A DNA stretch of 64,000 nucleotides from contig NZ_JANADO010000001.1 of the NCBI RefSeq assembly GCF_024199845.1, positions 3,286,001 to 3,350,000 on the forward strand, written 5' to 3'. Within the stretch, counting starts at the first letter, position 1, and every line of letters begins with the position of its first letter. The notes beneath the pieces were generated by a model. The model was not told the DNA's origin. It did no database searches and was given only the letters and a program-made list of their open reading frames with translations. The translations under genes were made by a program, and so were the position numbers. Below are positions 16,297 through 25,033 of the stretch, piece by piece. This DNA is from Bradyrhizobium sp. CCGB12. Lineage in GTDB: Bacteria > Pseudomonadota > Alphaproteobacteria > Rhizobiales > Xanthobacteraceae.

Positions 16297-17847
16297 ATGC
16301 ATGCCCTCACGGCCTCGACAGCAGCCGAACTCGGATGGCAGATCCGCACACAGGCCGGCTTCGTGTGTGGCAGCCCGCGGGATGCGCGCGGCGTGCTCGC
16401 GTTCAAAGGCATTCCCTACGCGGCACCGCCAGTCGGACCGCTGCGGTGGCGCGCACCGCGGCCACCGGCGCCCTGGGACGGTGTTCGCGATGCGCTGACC
16501 TTTGGCGCGGGCTGCCTCTCGGCGCTGGAGAACGACCATCGGCCCGGACCGCGCGACGAGGATTGCCTCTATCTCAATGTCTGGACCGCAGCTGTGCATG
16601 CGGACGAGAAACGGCCCGTGATGGTGTGGATTCACGGCGGCGGTTTTCAGTTCGGCTCCTCGGCCAACCCCGCGACCGACGGCGGCGCGCTGGCAGCCAG
16701 GGGCGTCGTCGTCGTCAGCTTCAACTATCGTCTCGGCATCTTCGGCTTCTTCGCACATCCCTATCTCGACACGGAAGCGCCGTCAGGCAATTACGGCCTG
16801 CGGGATCAATTGATGGCGCTGCGCTGGGTGAAGGCCAACATTGCGAGCTTCGGCGGCGACCCTGATAATGTCACCCTGTTCGGCGAATCCGCCGGCGCCA
16901 TGGCCGTCGGAATCCTCATGGCTTCGCCGCTCGCGCGGGGATTGTTTCACCGGGCGATCGGCCAGAGCGGCGCGTTCTGGGATGGCAGGCATGGGCCGCT
17001 CCAGACTTTCGATGAAGCCCGGGTGCGAGGTCGCGCTTTCGCGCGACAGCAAGGCAATGCGTCGATCGCGGAATTGCGCACCATGCCGGCCGACCGCCTG
17101 AACGCGGCTGCGCCGTGGAGCTTCAAGAGCAGCCCCGTCGTTGCGGCCTTCTCGCCGAGCATCGATCAACACGTGGTGCCTGACGTGCCCGCGCGGCGAT
17201 TTCTGCGCGGCGAACAGATGCACATCCCCTTGCTGGCGGGCTGGAATGCCGCCGAGGAATTCCCTTTTCCTGCGCAATCACTGCCCGATCAGTCGGCCTC
17301 CGCCTTTCTCGCCGCAGCCGAGCGGATGTTCGGCAGGGAGCACATGGCTGATTTCGTGCAGGTCTATCCTGCGGGATCGGACGCGGAGGCCAGGGCTTCG
17401 GCGGCTGCGCTCACGGGCGACACGGTGGTCAGCGAGCAGTGCTGGCAGTGGCTGCGGCTGCATGGGCGCAGCACGCGCGCGCCTGTCTACGGCTATCTGT
17501 TCAGCTACACCTCGCCCTACACGCCGATCGCCTCGCACGTCACCGAAATCCCGTTCGTGTTCGGCACGCTGACGCCGCAACAGGTGATCGGCAGCACCGC
17601 GCCGCCTGAAGAACAGGACCGCGCGATCGCGCGGACGATGATGGACTATTGGGTGAATTTCGCGAGGTGCGGCAATCCCAATGGACCGGGCCTGCCGCCC
17701 TGGCCCGGCTACGACGAGAGCGACATCGTGCAGAATTTCGACACCACGATCGAAGCCCGCCCCAATCCGCATGGCCCCCGCTTCCGCTTCCTCGACAGTT
17801 TCAGGCAGGACGGCGTGCTGCCGATGCGCTGGCGCGAGGTGCGTTAA
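16297..17847 (+). CDS. Type-B carboxylesterase/lipase family protein
   Basis: 516 residues from the ATG at 16297 (GAGAGA upstream). Family features: GVLAFKGIPYAAPPVGPLRW near the N-terminus, EDCLYLNVW, the oxyanion hole in VWIHGGGFQFG, the nucleophile elbow FGESAGA with the catalytic Ser, and the His-containing region in FARCGNPNG/HVTEIPFVFG towards the end. It hydrolyses ester bonds of unknown substrates. No signal peptide is seen, so it is probably cytoplasmic. It is controlled probably by the divergent AraC regulator. Confidence 0.88.
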   Translation: MHALTASTAAELGWQIRTQAGFVCGSPRDARGVLAFKGIPYAAPPVGPLRWRAPRPPAPWDGVRDALTFGAGCLSALENDHRPGPRDEDCLYLNVWTAAVHADEKRPVMVWIHGGGFQFGSSANPATDGGALAARGVVVVSFNYRLGIFGFFAHPYLDTEAPSGNYGLRDQLMALRWVKANIASFGGDPDNVTLFGESAGAMAVGILMASPLARGLFHRAIGQSGAFWDGRHGPLQTFDEARVRGRAFARQQGNASIAELRTMPADRLNAAAPWSFKSSPVVAAFSPSIDQHVVPDVPARRFLRGEQMHIPLLAGWNAAEEFPFPAQSLPDQSASAFLAAAERMFGREHMADFVQVYPAGSDAEARASAAALTGDTVVSEQCWQWLRLHGRSTRAPVYGYLFSYTSPYTPIASHVTEIPFVFGTLTPQQVIGSTAPPEEQDRAIARTMMDYWVNFARCGNPNGPGLPPWPGYDESDIVQNFDTTIEARPNPHGPRFRFLDSFRQDGVLPMRWREVR

Positions 17848-17852
17848 GCGCG

Positions 17853-17889
17853 CTTACCCGCCGGCCATCAGCGCCTTCGCCAGCGCCAT
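17853..17889 (-). pseudogene. 3'-end fragment of the serine hydrolase gene
   Basis: Thirty-seven bases here nearly duplicate the end of the gene at 18829-20085. On the minus strand they read MALAKALMAGG plus TAA, exactly the last eleven residues of that protein. It is a short remnant lying on the far side of the toxin-antitoxin pair from the intact gene. Confidence 0.6.
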
Positions 17890-17957
17890 CCGGCTTCGAG
17901 GATGCCGAAGCACAAGGAGGTCAGGGTGAAACGTCATCGCCCTTTAGCTCTTTGCTT

Positions 17958-18033
17958 GAGCATGATCTCCGCGCAAACGCGTTCCGCGTTTATCGCGCGG
18001 GGAAACCGCTTCACACTTTTCCGGATCTTGCTC
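17958..18033. repeat. Rhizobial intergenic palindromic repeat
   Basis: The left end gagcatgatc and the right end gatcttgctc are inverted copies. The core gaaaccgcttcacacttttcc is the pattern I recall from a repeat common in Bradyrhizobium and relatives. The repeat abuts the stop codon of the PIN gene. Confidence 0.6.
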
Positions 18034-18467
18034 TAATCGGCACCTGCAAGCGCACGCATGAGGTTCGGCGTCGACCATGTTGCAACACCCGTACCGGCAA
18101 AGTCGCGATCCGTCGTCCAGACGTCAGCCTCGACGCTCCAGGCCAGTGCCAGCACATGCGCGTCGCGCTCAGAACCGTTGCGACTTGGCACGGCATCGCG
18201 AAGCGTCTCTTCGCATCGGGCGAGCAAGGGCTCCAATGCGGCCACGGGAACGATCGTGAGCAACTCCACCACTTCGTCGAGCACCTCGATCAATTCCGGT
18301 CGCTGCAATCCCAGCGCGATGCGCCGGCGCGCTTCCTGAACAACGCGGTCCGTCGTCACCAGGATCGCGTTCGCAGCCGCCCTCAAGAGCGCGCCCGAGC
18401 TCCGGCCCCGTACGGCGGAAATCAAAATGGCGGCATCGATGACAAGCGTAGTCGACGGCCTTCTCAT
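18033..18467 (-). CDS. PIN-domain toxin (VapC-like)
   Basis: 144 residues from the ATG at 18467, which overlaps the antitoxin stop (ATGA). Acidic active-site residues are at the expected places: TTLVIDAAILISAV (first Asp), a central Glu in VVQEARRR, SERDAHVLALAW (Asp) and VWTTDRDF (Asp). PIN toxins are Mg-dependent ribonucleases that cleave tRNA, rRNA or mRNA. The start overlap with the upstream gene is classic for toxin-antitoxin pairs. The last bases run into a palindromic repeat. Confidence 0.82.
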   Translation of the reverse strand: MRRPSTTLVIDAAILISAVRGRSSGALLRAAANAILVTTDRVVQEARRRIALGLQRPELIEVLDEVVELLTIVPVAALEPLLARCEETLRDAVPSRNGSERDAHVLALAWSVEADVWTTDRDFAGTGVATWSTPNLMRALAGAD

Positions 18468-18763
18468 GCCTTCGAGGTGGATTTGGACTTGGCCGTGAGA
18501 GCCTTCACGGCCGAGACCGACCAATTGACCGGATCGACTTCGCCGAATTCAGCCAGCGCCGCGTCGTCCGCGGCTACATCGCGTCGCTTCGCGAGTTTCT
18601 CGGCCCGCGCCAGCACAACGGCGAGCCGATCCGGATCGGAAGCCTTGAGAGGAATCAGCAGGCCGACGGTCCGCTCACCTGACTTTACGGGCGTAGGACC
18701 GGGCAACGCGCCGATCGCCTCGCCGGAAATCTTCTGCAAATCGCGGATGCTGATATGGCTCAT
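18464..18763 (-). CDS. Antitoxin for the PIN-domain toxin
   Basis: 99 residues. The N-terminus MSHISIRDLQKISGEAIGAL looks like a Phd/prevent-host-death-type DNA-binding segment, followed by PVKSGERTVGLLIPL, a beta strand typical of those antitoxins. The C-terminal half is charged and probably wraps the toxin. It is translationally coupled to the toxin. A perfect inverted repeat at 18771-18790 lies immediately upstream, as expected for autorepression by the complex. Confidence 0.75.
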   Translation of the reverse strand: MSHISIRDLQKISGEAIGALPGPTPVKSGERTVGLLIPLKASDPDRLAVVLARAEKLAKRRDVAADDAALAEFGEVDPVNWSVSAVKALTAKSKSTSKA

Positions 18764-18770
18764 GGGCTAA

Positions 18771-18790
18771 TTACATACACCTATATGTAA
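18771..18790. promoter_or_regulatory. Autoregulatory operator candidate of the toxin-antitoxin pair
   Basis: TTACATA and TATGTAA are perfect 7-bp inverted arms separated by six bases. The site begins eight bases upstream of the antitoxin start and so covers the ribosome-binding and promoter region. Confidence 0.6.
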
Positions 18791-18828
18791 CTTCGCGCAA
18801 GTCGGCGCCTTTTTCGGCCCGCGAGCCC

Positions 18829-20085
18829 TCACCCGCCCGCCATCAGTGCCTTCGCCAGCGCCATGTAGGCCGGCAGCGTGACAGGGTCGTTGGCGGCGTT
18901 GCCCGCCATGGGATGCGAGGCGTAGCGCGCGATCACCATCTCGGCCTTGGGATCGATGTAGATGCCCTGGCCGTGGACGCCGCGCGCCATGTAGGCGCCG
19001 TGCGCGTTGTGGCTGACCCACCATTGATTGCGGTAGGAGGCATCAGGCAGCGTGGTGTAACCGGCCGGCCTGAACTTTTCGGGATCGCCGCCGCGCGCGA
19101 TATCCTCGACGAGCGACGAAGGCACGATCTGGCGGCCGTTGAAGCGGCCGTGATTGCGCATGGTCTCGCCGAAGCGGGCGAGATCGCGCAGCGTCGTGGA
19201 GAGACCGCCGCCGCCGCTCTCGGTGCCGATGCGGTCGACGTGATAATGCGCGTCTTCCTCCGCACCTATCGGCTGCCAGATGCGCTCGGAGAGAAGATCG
19301 GACAGCGTCATGCCGCTGGCGCGCCTGACGATCCAGGCCAGCACGTCGGTGTTGACGGTCTTGTAGGCGAAGGCCTTGCCGTGCTCGCCCTGCTTCTTCT
19401 GCGCCATCAAAAACTCGAAGATCGTGGTCGCGCCTTCATAGCCCGGCGGGATCGGCGCCATGCCGTTGGCCCGCCGCAGCCCCCACACGTCCGAGTTCTT
19501 GTCGGTATAGACTTCGGTGTAGACGAGCCCCGTGGTCATATCCATGACCTCGTGCACGCGCGCGTCCCCGAACGCGCTCGCCTTCAGCTCCGGCACATAG
19601 TCCGTCACGGGCGCCTGCGGATCGATCTTGCCTTCGGTCACCAGAATGCCCGCGAGCACGCCTGTGAACGACTTCGTCACCGACATCGCGATATGCGGCT
19701 TGTGCGGCTTCAGCGCGCCAAAGTAGCGCTCATAGATCAGCCTGCCCCGGTGCAGCACCGCGATGCCGTCGGTGTAGGTCTCCTCCAGCATCTTCGCGAA
19801 GGTCATGGGCCGGCCATCCATCGTGGTCGAGGCGACCGCGCCGATGTCGTGGTCCGCGCGCGGCAGCACCGACGCCGGCCCCGCCCCGCGCCAGACGTTC
19901 ACGGTCGGCACCAGCTGGCGGATGTTGCTCCAGGCCCAGCGTAGCTCGGGGAAGGTGCGGAAGGAGCCGTCCTGGAAGGTGATGGTGCGGTCGGGGACCG
20001 GCGGGAAGCCGCGCATCCAGCCGAGGGCTTCGGGGTCGGTGGAGGTGGCGGTTGCAGGTTGGCTGGCGGCGGCGGGAACTGACAT
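18829..20085 (-). CDS. Beta-lactamase-family serine hydrolase
   Basis: 418 residues from the ATG at 20085 (GGAG nine bases upstream). The class-C-like fold is shown by IAMSVTKSFTGVLAG (SxxK nucleophile), the FAYKTVNTDVLAWIV segment (YxN-like position) and GVHGQGIYIDP (HxG in place of KTG). Relatives include 6-aminohexanoate-dimer hydrolases and esterases; true beta-lactamase activity is unlikely. There is no classic signal peptide. The gene is flanked by a 3' fragment of itself at 17853 and a 5' fragment at 20772-21221, marking a tandem duplication locus. Confidence 0.85.
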   Translation of the reverse strand: MSVPAAASQPATATSTDPEALGWMRGFPPVPDRTITFQDGSFRTFPELRWAWSNIRQLVPTVNVWRGAGPASVLPRADHDIGAVASTTMDGRPMTFAKMLEETYTDGIAVLHRGRLIYERYFGALKPHKPHIAMSVTKSFTGVLAGILVTEGKIDPQAPVTDYVPELKASAFGDARVHEVMDMTTGLVYTEVYTDKNSDVWGLRRANGMAPIPPGYEGATTIFEFLMAQKKQGEHGKAFAYKTVNTDVLAWIVRRASGMTLSDLLSERIWQPIGAEEDAHYHVDRIGTESGGGGLSTTLRDLARFGETMRNHGRFNGRQIVPSSLVEDIARGGDPEKFRPAGYTTLPDASYRNQWWVSHNAHGAYMARGVHGQGIYIDPKAEMVIARYASHPMAGNAANDPVTLPAYMALAKALMAGG

Positions 20086-20154
20086 GAACACTTGCTCCAG
20101 AGGTGATGGATTGTCGTATCATCGGACGGCGTGGTGCAACAACGGAGGTGCAGC

Positions 20155-20715
20155 TTGGAGATGGCGTATCGAGAGCGGTGGCAGGCCGAGATTGCCGAGC
20201 TGCAGGCGATCTTGTCCGGGCTTGACTTGAAAGAGGAGCGCAAGTGGGGAAAGCCCTGCTACACCCTGGATGGCAAAAACGTCGTCATCATTCAGGACTT
20301 CAAGGAATATTGCGCATTGGGCTTCTTCCAGGGTGCGCTGCTGAAGGACCCGAAGAAGTTGCTGGTGCAGCTCGGGCAGGTTCAGGCCGGCCGGGTGATG
20401 AAGTTCACCGGCGTCGAGGAGATCGCGGCGAAGACGTCCACCATCAAGGCCTACCTGCGCGAGGCCACGGCGGCGGCGAAGGCCGGACTGAAGGTCGAGA
20501 CGAAACCACGGGAGTTACCCGTACCCGACGAGCTGAAAGAGAAGTTTCGCAAAGACCCGAAGTTCAAGCGCGCGTTCGAGGCGCTGACGCCGGGACGGCA
20601 ACGGGGATATTTGTTTCACTTCACCGGTGCAAAACAGTCCGCGACGAGGACTGCGCGGATCGAGAAGGCGATGCCTGCGATTTTCGAAGGACGAGGGCTT
20701 CAGGAGCGGCGGTAG
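20155..20715 (+). CDS. YdeI/OmpD-associated, DUF1801-type protein
   Basis: 186 residues from a TTG at 20155 with GGAGG six bases upstream; a GTG at 20131 and an ATG at 20161 are alternatives. The first part (RKWGKPCYTLDGKNVVIIQ...ALGFFQGALLKDP) is a DUF1801/YdhG fold; the C-terminal part with FRKDPKFKRAFEALTPGRQR followed by the HFTGAKQSATRTARIEKAMP signature is typical of YdeI (OmdA) proteins. Function is poorly known, though relatives help resist cationic peptides. It is divergent from the serine hydrolase and separates it from its 5' fragment. Confidence 0.82.
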   Translation: MEMAYRERWQAEIAELQAILSGLDLKEERKWGKPCYTLDGKNVVIIQDFKEYCALGFFQGALLKDPKKLLVQLGQVQAGRVMKFTGVEEIAAKTSTIKAYLREATAAAKAGLKVETKPRELPVPDELKEKFRKDPKFKRAFEALTPGRQRGYLFHFTGAKQSATRTARIEKAMPAIFEGRGLQERR

Positions 20716-20771
20716 ATCGAAGACCGTAGGGAGGGTTAGCGACAGCGTAGCTCGCCGACGGCAAAGCGTGC

Positions 20772-21221
20772 TCAAGTGAAGAAGCGGCGGATTGCGCCGG
20801 CGAACGACTTCGTCACCGACATCGCGATATGCGGCTTGTGCGGCTTCAACGCGCCAAAGTAGCGCTCGTAGATCAGCCTGCCCCGATGCAGCACCGCGAT
20901 GCCATCGGCGTAGGTCTCCTCCAGCATCTTCGCGAACGTCATGGGACGCCCGTCCATCGTGATCGAGGCGACCGCACCGATGTCGTGGTCCGCCCGCGGC
21001 AGCACCGACGCCGGCCCCGCTCCGCGCCAGGCGTTCACTGTGGGAACGAGCTGGCGGATGCTGCTCCAGGCCCAGCGGAGTTGAGGGAAGCTGCGGAACG
21101 AGCCGTCCTGGAAGGTGATGGTGCGGTCGGGGGACGGTGGGAAGCCGCGCATCCAGCCTAGGGTTTCGGGGTTGGTGGACACGGCGGGTTGTTCGGCGGC
21201 GATGGGCGCGACGGACATCAC
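20772..21221 (-). pseudogene. 5' fragment of a second copy of the serine hydrolase gene
   Basis: 149 codons match the first 150 residues of the protein at 18829-20085 almost perfectly, including LGWMRGFPPSPDRTITFQDG and ending just after the SVTKSFAG nucleophile motif; the DNA is roughly 90% identical by eye. After about 20800 the homology stops and the frame runs into a stop (AIRRFFT). The catalytic domain is lost, so the product would be inactive. A start and TT-rich leader are kept, so it may still be expressed. Confidence 0.82.
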
Positions 21222-21272
21222 TCCGGATGGGGCGATGCGAATTGTACATTGTTGAGTGGACGAAATATTTCG

Positions 21273-21935
21273 TCAGCGGTCCAAGCGCAAATCGTTTGCT
21301 AGCCCTTCGATGAGACGACGATAGCTCACCACGGAAATTCTTGAATTTTCAAAATTGGCACGCATCTCGTTTTGCCGAGGGTTCTCCGTCTTGGAATCGC
21401 CGATAATCAATACAGCACCTTTCGGCTGCACAAGCTCTGGCGCTTGAATATTGGCACGAACGGCGTCGATATAGTTGCTGAAATGACTCAAATATCTCTG
21501 ACACTGGACAACACCACGCCCGCCATCAGAGCTAAAATTGTCGCCAGGTGGATTAGCAAATTGCCGATCAAAACGCTTCAATTCGACCACATGCCAGAAG
21601 AATCCAAGTGACGATCGAGTCGCAACGAGATAGTCGGGGATGAGACCGGCCGTACCGTTCAGCGCGCTTGGCTTGATTGCTTGCTTCGGAAATACCCAGA
21701 CTCCGTGGTGACCAGAGTCCGGGATGGCATATTGAATGACGTAGGGGTTTTGGGTGAGGAAACGCTGAATGTTCTCCTCGCCACCTTGATTCAAAGCGCT
21801 AAGCAGCCCCTCGTACGTTTCCTTACCAATATCGCGGATGGTGCCAAAGCGAGCTCCCGGGAAATAGTCTCGTAGTTCGGCAAGCCACTTCTCACGATCT
21901 TGAGCCGTCTCGAACTGGAAATTCGACAAAGCCAC
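21273..21935 (-). CDS. DUF4263 (Shedu-like) PD-(D/E)xK nuclease-fold protein
   Basis: 220 residues from a GTG. EENIQRFLTQNPYVI (about 53-67) is the helix that typically opens the DUF4263 core. GLIPDYLVATRS (Pro-Asp at 100-101), HVVELKRF (Glu-Leu-Lys at 118-120) and CQRYLSHF (Gln at 146) give a PD-(D/E)xK nuclease site, and AVLIIGDSK is the later strand (IIGR in many relatives). DUF4263 is the core of the Shedu anti-phage protein SduA. This copy lacks a large N-terminal sensor. It follows the FRG gene by 58 bases on the same strand. Base composition is clearly lower in GC than the flanks. Confidence 0.75.
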   Translation of the reverse strand: MALSNFQFETAQDREKWLAELRDYFPGARFGTIRDIGKETYEGLLSALNQGGEENIQRFLTQNPYVIQYAIPDSGHHGVWVFPKQAIKPSALNGTAGLIPDYLVATRSSLGFFWHVVELKRFDRQFANPPGDNFSSDGGRGVVQCQRYLSHFSNYIDAVRANIQAPELVQPKGAVLIIGDSKTENPRQNEMRANFENSRISVVSYRRLIEGLANDLRLDR

Positions 21936-21993
21936 CCCCAGAAATTAAGCAAACCTCGATCTGCCACCGTTCACAAAACCGCCCCTGGGCAAA

Positions 21994-23373
21994 TTAAGCT
22001 AACTGCTTGGAACCTTCCGCTTGCCGGTACCGCTCGCGAAGGTGGACCGCCGTCTGATCAATACTCGGGTACACCGTTGTGGCATTGATGTTGATGCGTT
22101 CCAACTGATCTAGAATATGTCGTTTATCCTTGATCGTGATGCGAGAAATCTCAATGCCCTCTTGACCTGATTCGGGCAGCGCAGCTTCGTGCCCGAACAG
22201 CAAAAAGGCACCCGACTGCGATTTGATCCTAGTATTGGTTCGCTTTGCCTTTACGCAAACAATCGATCCAAGATCGTCAGGCACAATACGAGGCTCGAAA
22301 AACGCCTTCTCAGACTTTACATGATGGAGCAATTTCTCGGCGATTCCCGTCTTGTTAAATGCATCAACATCCAGCTTAAGAGCAATCTCGTTCTTTTGTG
22401 CGTAGGTTAAGTTTGAGAGATTTGCGAGACAACTGACGGTATCGGAATCGTAGTACTTCACCTTGTCCGAGGACACTCGAAATACGATGACTTCACCATC
22501 AATATCCATCAGCTTTGGTGCACAATAGCAGGCGAAGAAAAGTGCAACTAAGGGATTTCCCGAAATGTCGAGAAGGCGAGTTGGCAGCCCATAGTGCTGC
22601 ATGCGAACGAGACGGTCGAAACAGTACTGATCTCCCTGGAACTCGTCATAGTGAGCTATGAGCAATTCCTTACAGAGTCGGTCTTCGTTCGGCATGAACT
22701 GCCAAGCACCGTCCGGCCATTTCCGCAACAAAGATGGCGTTAATTCGAATTGTGCGTCTTCATGCCCGCGAAAAAAAGTCTCAGTCAATTCTTTGAGCGG
22801 CAAGCCGTACAGCAGATCAAGGAATTCTCTCACGCTATTGGCGGTGCCGGCGGTTTTCTTCGTGCGCGGCGGCGGGACGGCTTCTGCAGCTGTAAGATCC
22901 GGCTTCGGAAGCCCCTCGACCGCATCAGCCAAACTCGGCTTCAGCTCCTTCAGCTTGGCCAAGATTTGTTGAGCGTTCCCGTTCCGGACAGCCCAATGTG
23001 TGCGGTAGAGCTGAAACCCATCCGCGTCAAAAATATCGCGCGCTTGGTCAACAGAGCTGAATTCGACATTGCCAAAGTCAACGAGCGTCTTGAAAGTGGT
23101 CGAGACTTCCTTCCGGTCCAGCCTTGTGCTTCCAATCTGCCCATACTTGATGACCATGGAAGGCAAGGCGCCTGATCGGTCGATTTCGCTACAGAGGAAA
23201 GTGGGGAGCTTCTCTAGGAAGGCGATAGATTTAGAATCGAGGGTCTCAAGTCGCCTCTCGATGTCAATGGGCGTGTATTCAAACATGCGCCCGCGCCCCA
23301 TTTGGATAACCCCAACGATCTCCTTGACGTATTCTTTGTCTCCAAAAGCAATGTAGTTGAAATTTTCTGACAC
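21994..23373 (-). CDS. FRG-domain protein with unrecognised N-terminal domain
   Basis: 459 residues from a GTG (AGGA upstream). Residues 1-150 form an unfamiliar alpha/beta domain (MSENFNYIAFGDKEYVKEIV...). A Pro/Ala/Lys-rich linker follows (about 155-175). Residues 180-340 are an FRG domain: ETFFRGHEDAQFELTPSLLR, MQHYGLPTRLLD, GNPLVALFFACYC. The C-terminal 100 residues add a second unassigned part. FRG domains have no established activity but are common on accessory DNA. Low GC, position just after guaA, and pairing with a Shedu-like nuclease suggest a defence role. It starts 61 bases after the guaA stop. Confidence 0.72.
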   Translation of the reverse strand: MSENFNYIAFGDKEYVKEIVGVIQMGRGRMFEYTPIDIERRLETLDSKSIAFLEKLPTFLCSEIDRSGALPSMVIKYGQIGSTRLDRKEVSTTFKTLVDFGNVEFSSVDQARDIFDADGFQLYRTHWAVRNGNAQQILAKLKELKPSLADAVEGLPKPDLTAAEAVPPPRTKKTAGTANSVREFLDLLYGLPLKELTETFFRGHEDAQFELTPSLLRKWPDGAWQFMPNEDRLCKELLIAHYDEFQGDQYCFDRLVRMQHYGLPTRLLDISGNPLVALFFACYCAPKLMDIDGEVIVFRVSSDKVKYYDSDTVSCLANLSNLTYAQKNEIALKLDVDAFNKTGIAEKLLHHVKSEKAFFEPRIVPDDLGSIVCVKAKRTNTRIKSQSGAFLLFGHEAALPESGQEGIEISRITIKDKRHILDQLERININATTVYPSIDQTAVHLRERYRQAEGSKQLA

Positions 23374-23434
23374 GGGCCTTCGTCCTACTGCGGAGATTCA
23401 AACTACGACAGCTTCGCTGGCCCTAGCTATCCCC

Positions 23435-25033
23435 CTACTCCCATTCAATCGTCCCAGGCGGCTTGCTCGTCACATCGTACACCACCCTATTCACGCCCTT
23501 CACCTCGTTGATGATGCGCGTGGCGGTCTCGCCTAAGAACTTCATGTCGAACTGGTAGAAGTCCGCGGTCATGCCGTCGGTTGAGGTGACGGCGCGCAGG
23601 CCAACCACATAGTCATATGTGCGGCCGTCGCCCATGACGCCAACGGTCTTGACGGGGAGCAGCACGGCAAAGGCCTGCCAGATCTCGTCGTAGAGGCCGT
23701 GCTTGCGGATCTGGTCGATGTAGACGGCATCGGCCTTGCGCAGGATGTCGAGCTTGTCCCGGGTGATGTCGCCGGGGCAGCGGATGGCGAGGCCCGGGCC
23801 CGGGAACGGGTGGCGGCCTACGAAGATTTCGGGGAGGCCCAGCTCGCGGCCCAGCTTGCGCACCTCGTCCTTGAACAGCTCGCGCAGGGGCTCGACGAGC
23901 TTCATGTTCATGCGCTCGGGCAGACCGCCGACATTGTGGTGCGACTTGATGGTGACCGAGGGGCCGCCGGTGAAGGAGACGCTCTCGATCACGTCAGGGT
24001 ACAGCGTGCCTTGCGCGAGGAAGTCGGCGCCGCCGATCTTCTTGGCTTCCTGCTCGAACACCTCGATGAAGAGGCGGCCGATGGTCTTGCGCTTTGTTTC
24101 GGGGTCGGTGACGCCTTCGAGCTCGCCGAGGAATTGCTTGGAAGCGTCCACGTGCACGAGCGGGATGTTGTAGTGGTGGCGGAACAGGTCGACGACGGTC
24201 TTGGCTTCGTCGAGACGCAAGAGGCCGTGATCGACGAAGACGCAGGTGAGCTGGTCGCCGATGGCCTCGTGGATCAGCACGGCCGCCACCGCTGAATCGA
24301 CGCCGCCGGAAAGGCCGCAGATCACCTTGCCCTTGCCGACCTGCTGGCGGATTTTTGCAATCTCCTCCTCGCGGAAGGCGCGCATGGTCCAGTCGCCGGT
24401 GAGGCCGGCGATCTTGCGCACGAAGTTGCGGATGAGCTTGGCGCCGTCGGGCGTGTGCACCACTTCGGGGTGGAACATCAGGCCGTAATATTTGCGCTTC
24501 TCGTCCTGGATGATCGCGAAGGGCGCGTTCGGCGAGGTGCCGGCGACGGAGAAGCCCGGCGGCATCTTGGCGATGCGGTCGCCATGGCTCATCCAGACCT
24601 GGTTCTTGCTGCCTGATGACCAGACGTCCTCGAACAGCTTGCTCTCTGCCTTCACCTCGACATCGGCGCGGCCGAACTCGCGGTGATGGCCGCCCTCGAC
24701 CTCGCCGCCGAGCTGCGCCGCCATGGTCATCTGACCGTAGCAGATGCCCATCACGGGCACTCCGGAGGCGAAGATCAGCTGCGGCGCGCGGGGCGAGCCG
24801 GCCTCATGCACCGACTCGGGGCCGCCGGAGAGGATCACGGCCTTCGGCTTCATCTCCTTGAAGGCCTCTTCAGCCTTGTTGAACGGGACGATTTCGCAAT
24901 AGACCCCGTCCTCGCGCACGCGGCGCGCGATCAGCTGCGTCACCTGGCTGCCGAAGTCGACGATGAGAATCTTGTCGTGCGCCGAGGCCACCGAGGGCGT
25001 CGACGCGGAGCGGTCGTTCTGTGCTGCTGTCAT
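23435..25033 (-). CDS. guaA: GMP synthase (glutamine-hydrolysing)
   Basis: 532 residues from the ATG at 25033. Class-I glutamine amidotransferase domain first: [39 protein letters not shown] with the nucleophile Cys, and [11 protein letters not shown] with His-Glu. Then the ATP-pyrophosphatase domain with [20 protein letters not shown] (P-loop), and the dimerisation C-terminus ending in [10 protein letters not shown]. It converts XMP to GMP. guaB lies 13 kb away on the same strand, with an RNA methyltransferase between. The 3' end of guaA is a known integration site for genomic islands, and a foreign-looking gene pair begins directly after it. Confidence 0.98.
   Translation of the reverse strand: MTAAQNDRSASTPSVASAHDKILIVDFGSQVTQLIARRVREDGVYCEIVPFNKAEEAFKEMKPKAVILSGGPESVHEAGSPRAPQLIFASGVPVMGICYGQMTMAAQLGGEVEGGHHREFGRADVEVKAESKLFEDVWSSGSKNQVWMSHGDRIAKMPPGFSVAGTSPNAPFAIIQDEKRKYYGLMFHPEVVHTPDGAKLIRNFVRKIAGLTGDWTMRAFREEEIAKIRQQVGKGKVICGLSGGVDSAVAAVLIHEAIGDQLTCVFVDHGLLRLDEAKTVVDLFRHHYNIPLVHVDASKQFLGELEGVTDPETKRKTIGRLFIEVFEQEAKKIGGADFLAQGTLYPDVIESVSFTGGPSVTIKSHHNVGGLPERMNMKLVEPLRELFKDEVRKLGRELGLPEIFVGRHPFPGPGLAIRCPGDITRDKLDILRKADAVYIDQIRKHGLYDEIWQAFAVLLPVKTVGVMGDGRTYDYVVGLRAVTSTDGMTADFYQFDMKFLGETATRIINEVKGVNRVVYDVTSKPPGTIEWE

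Noticed and set aside
20131..20154. GTG start for the YdeI-like protein
   Set aside because: No ribosome-binding site; the TTG at 20155 has GGAGG at good spacing.
23374..23460. Attachment-site repeat at the guaA end
   Set aside because: No second copy of the guaA 3' end was found in the window.
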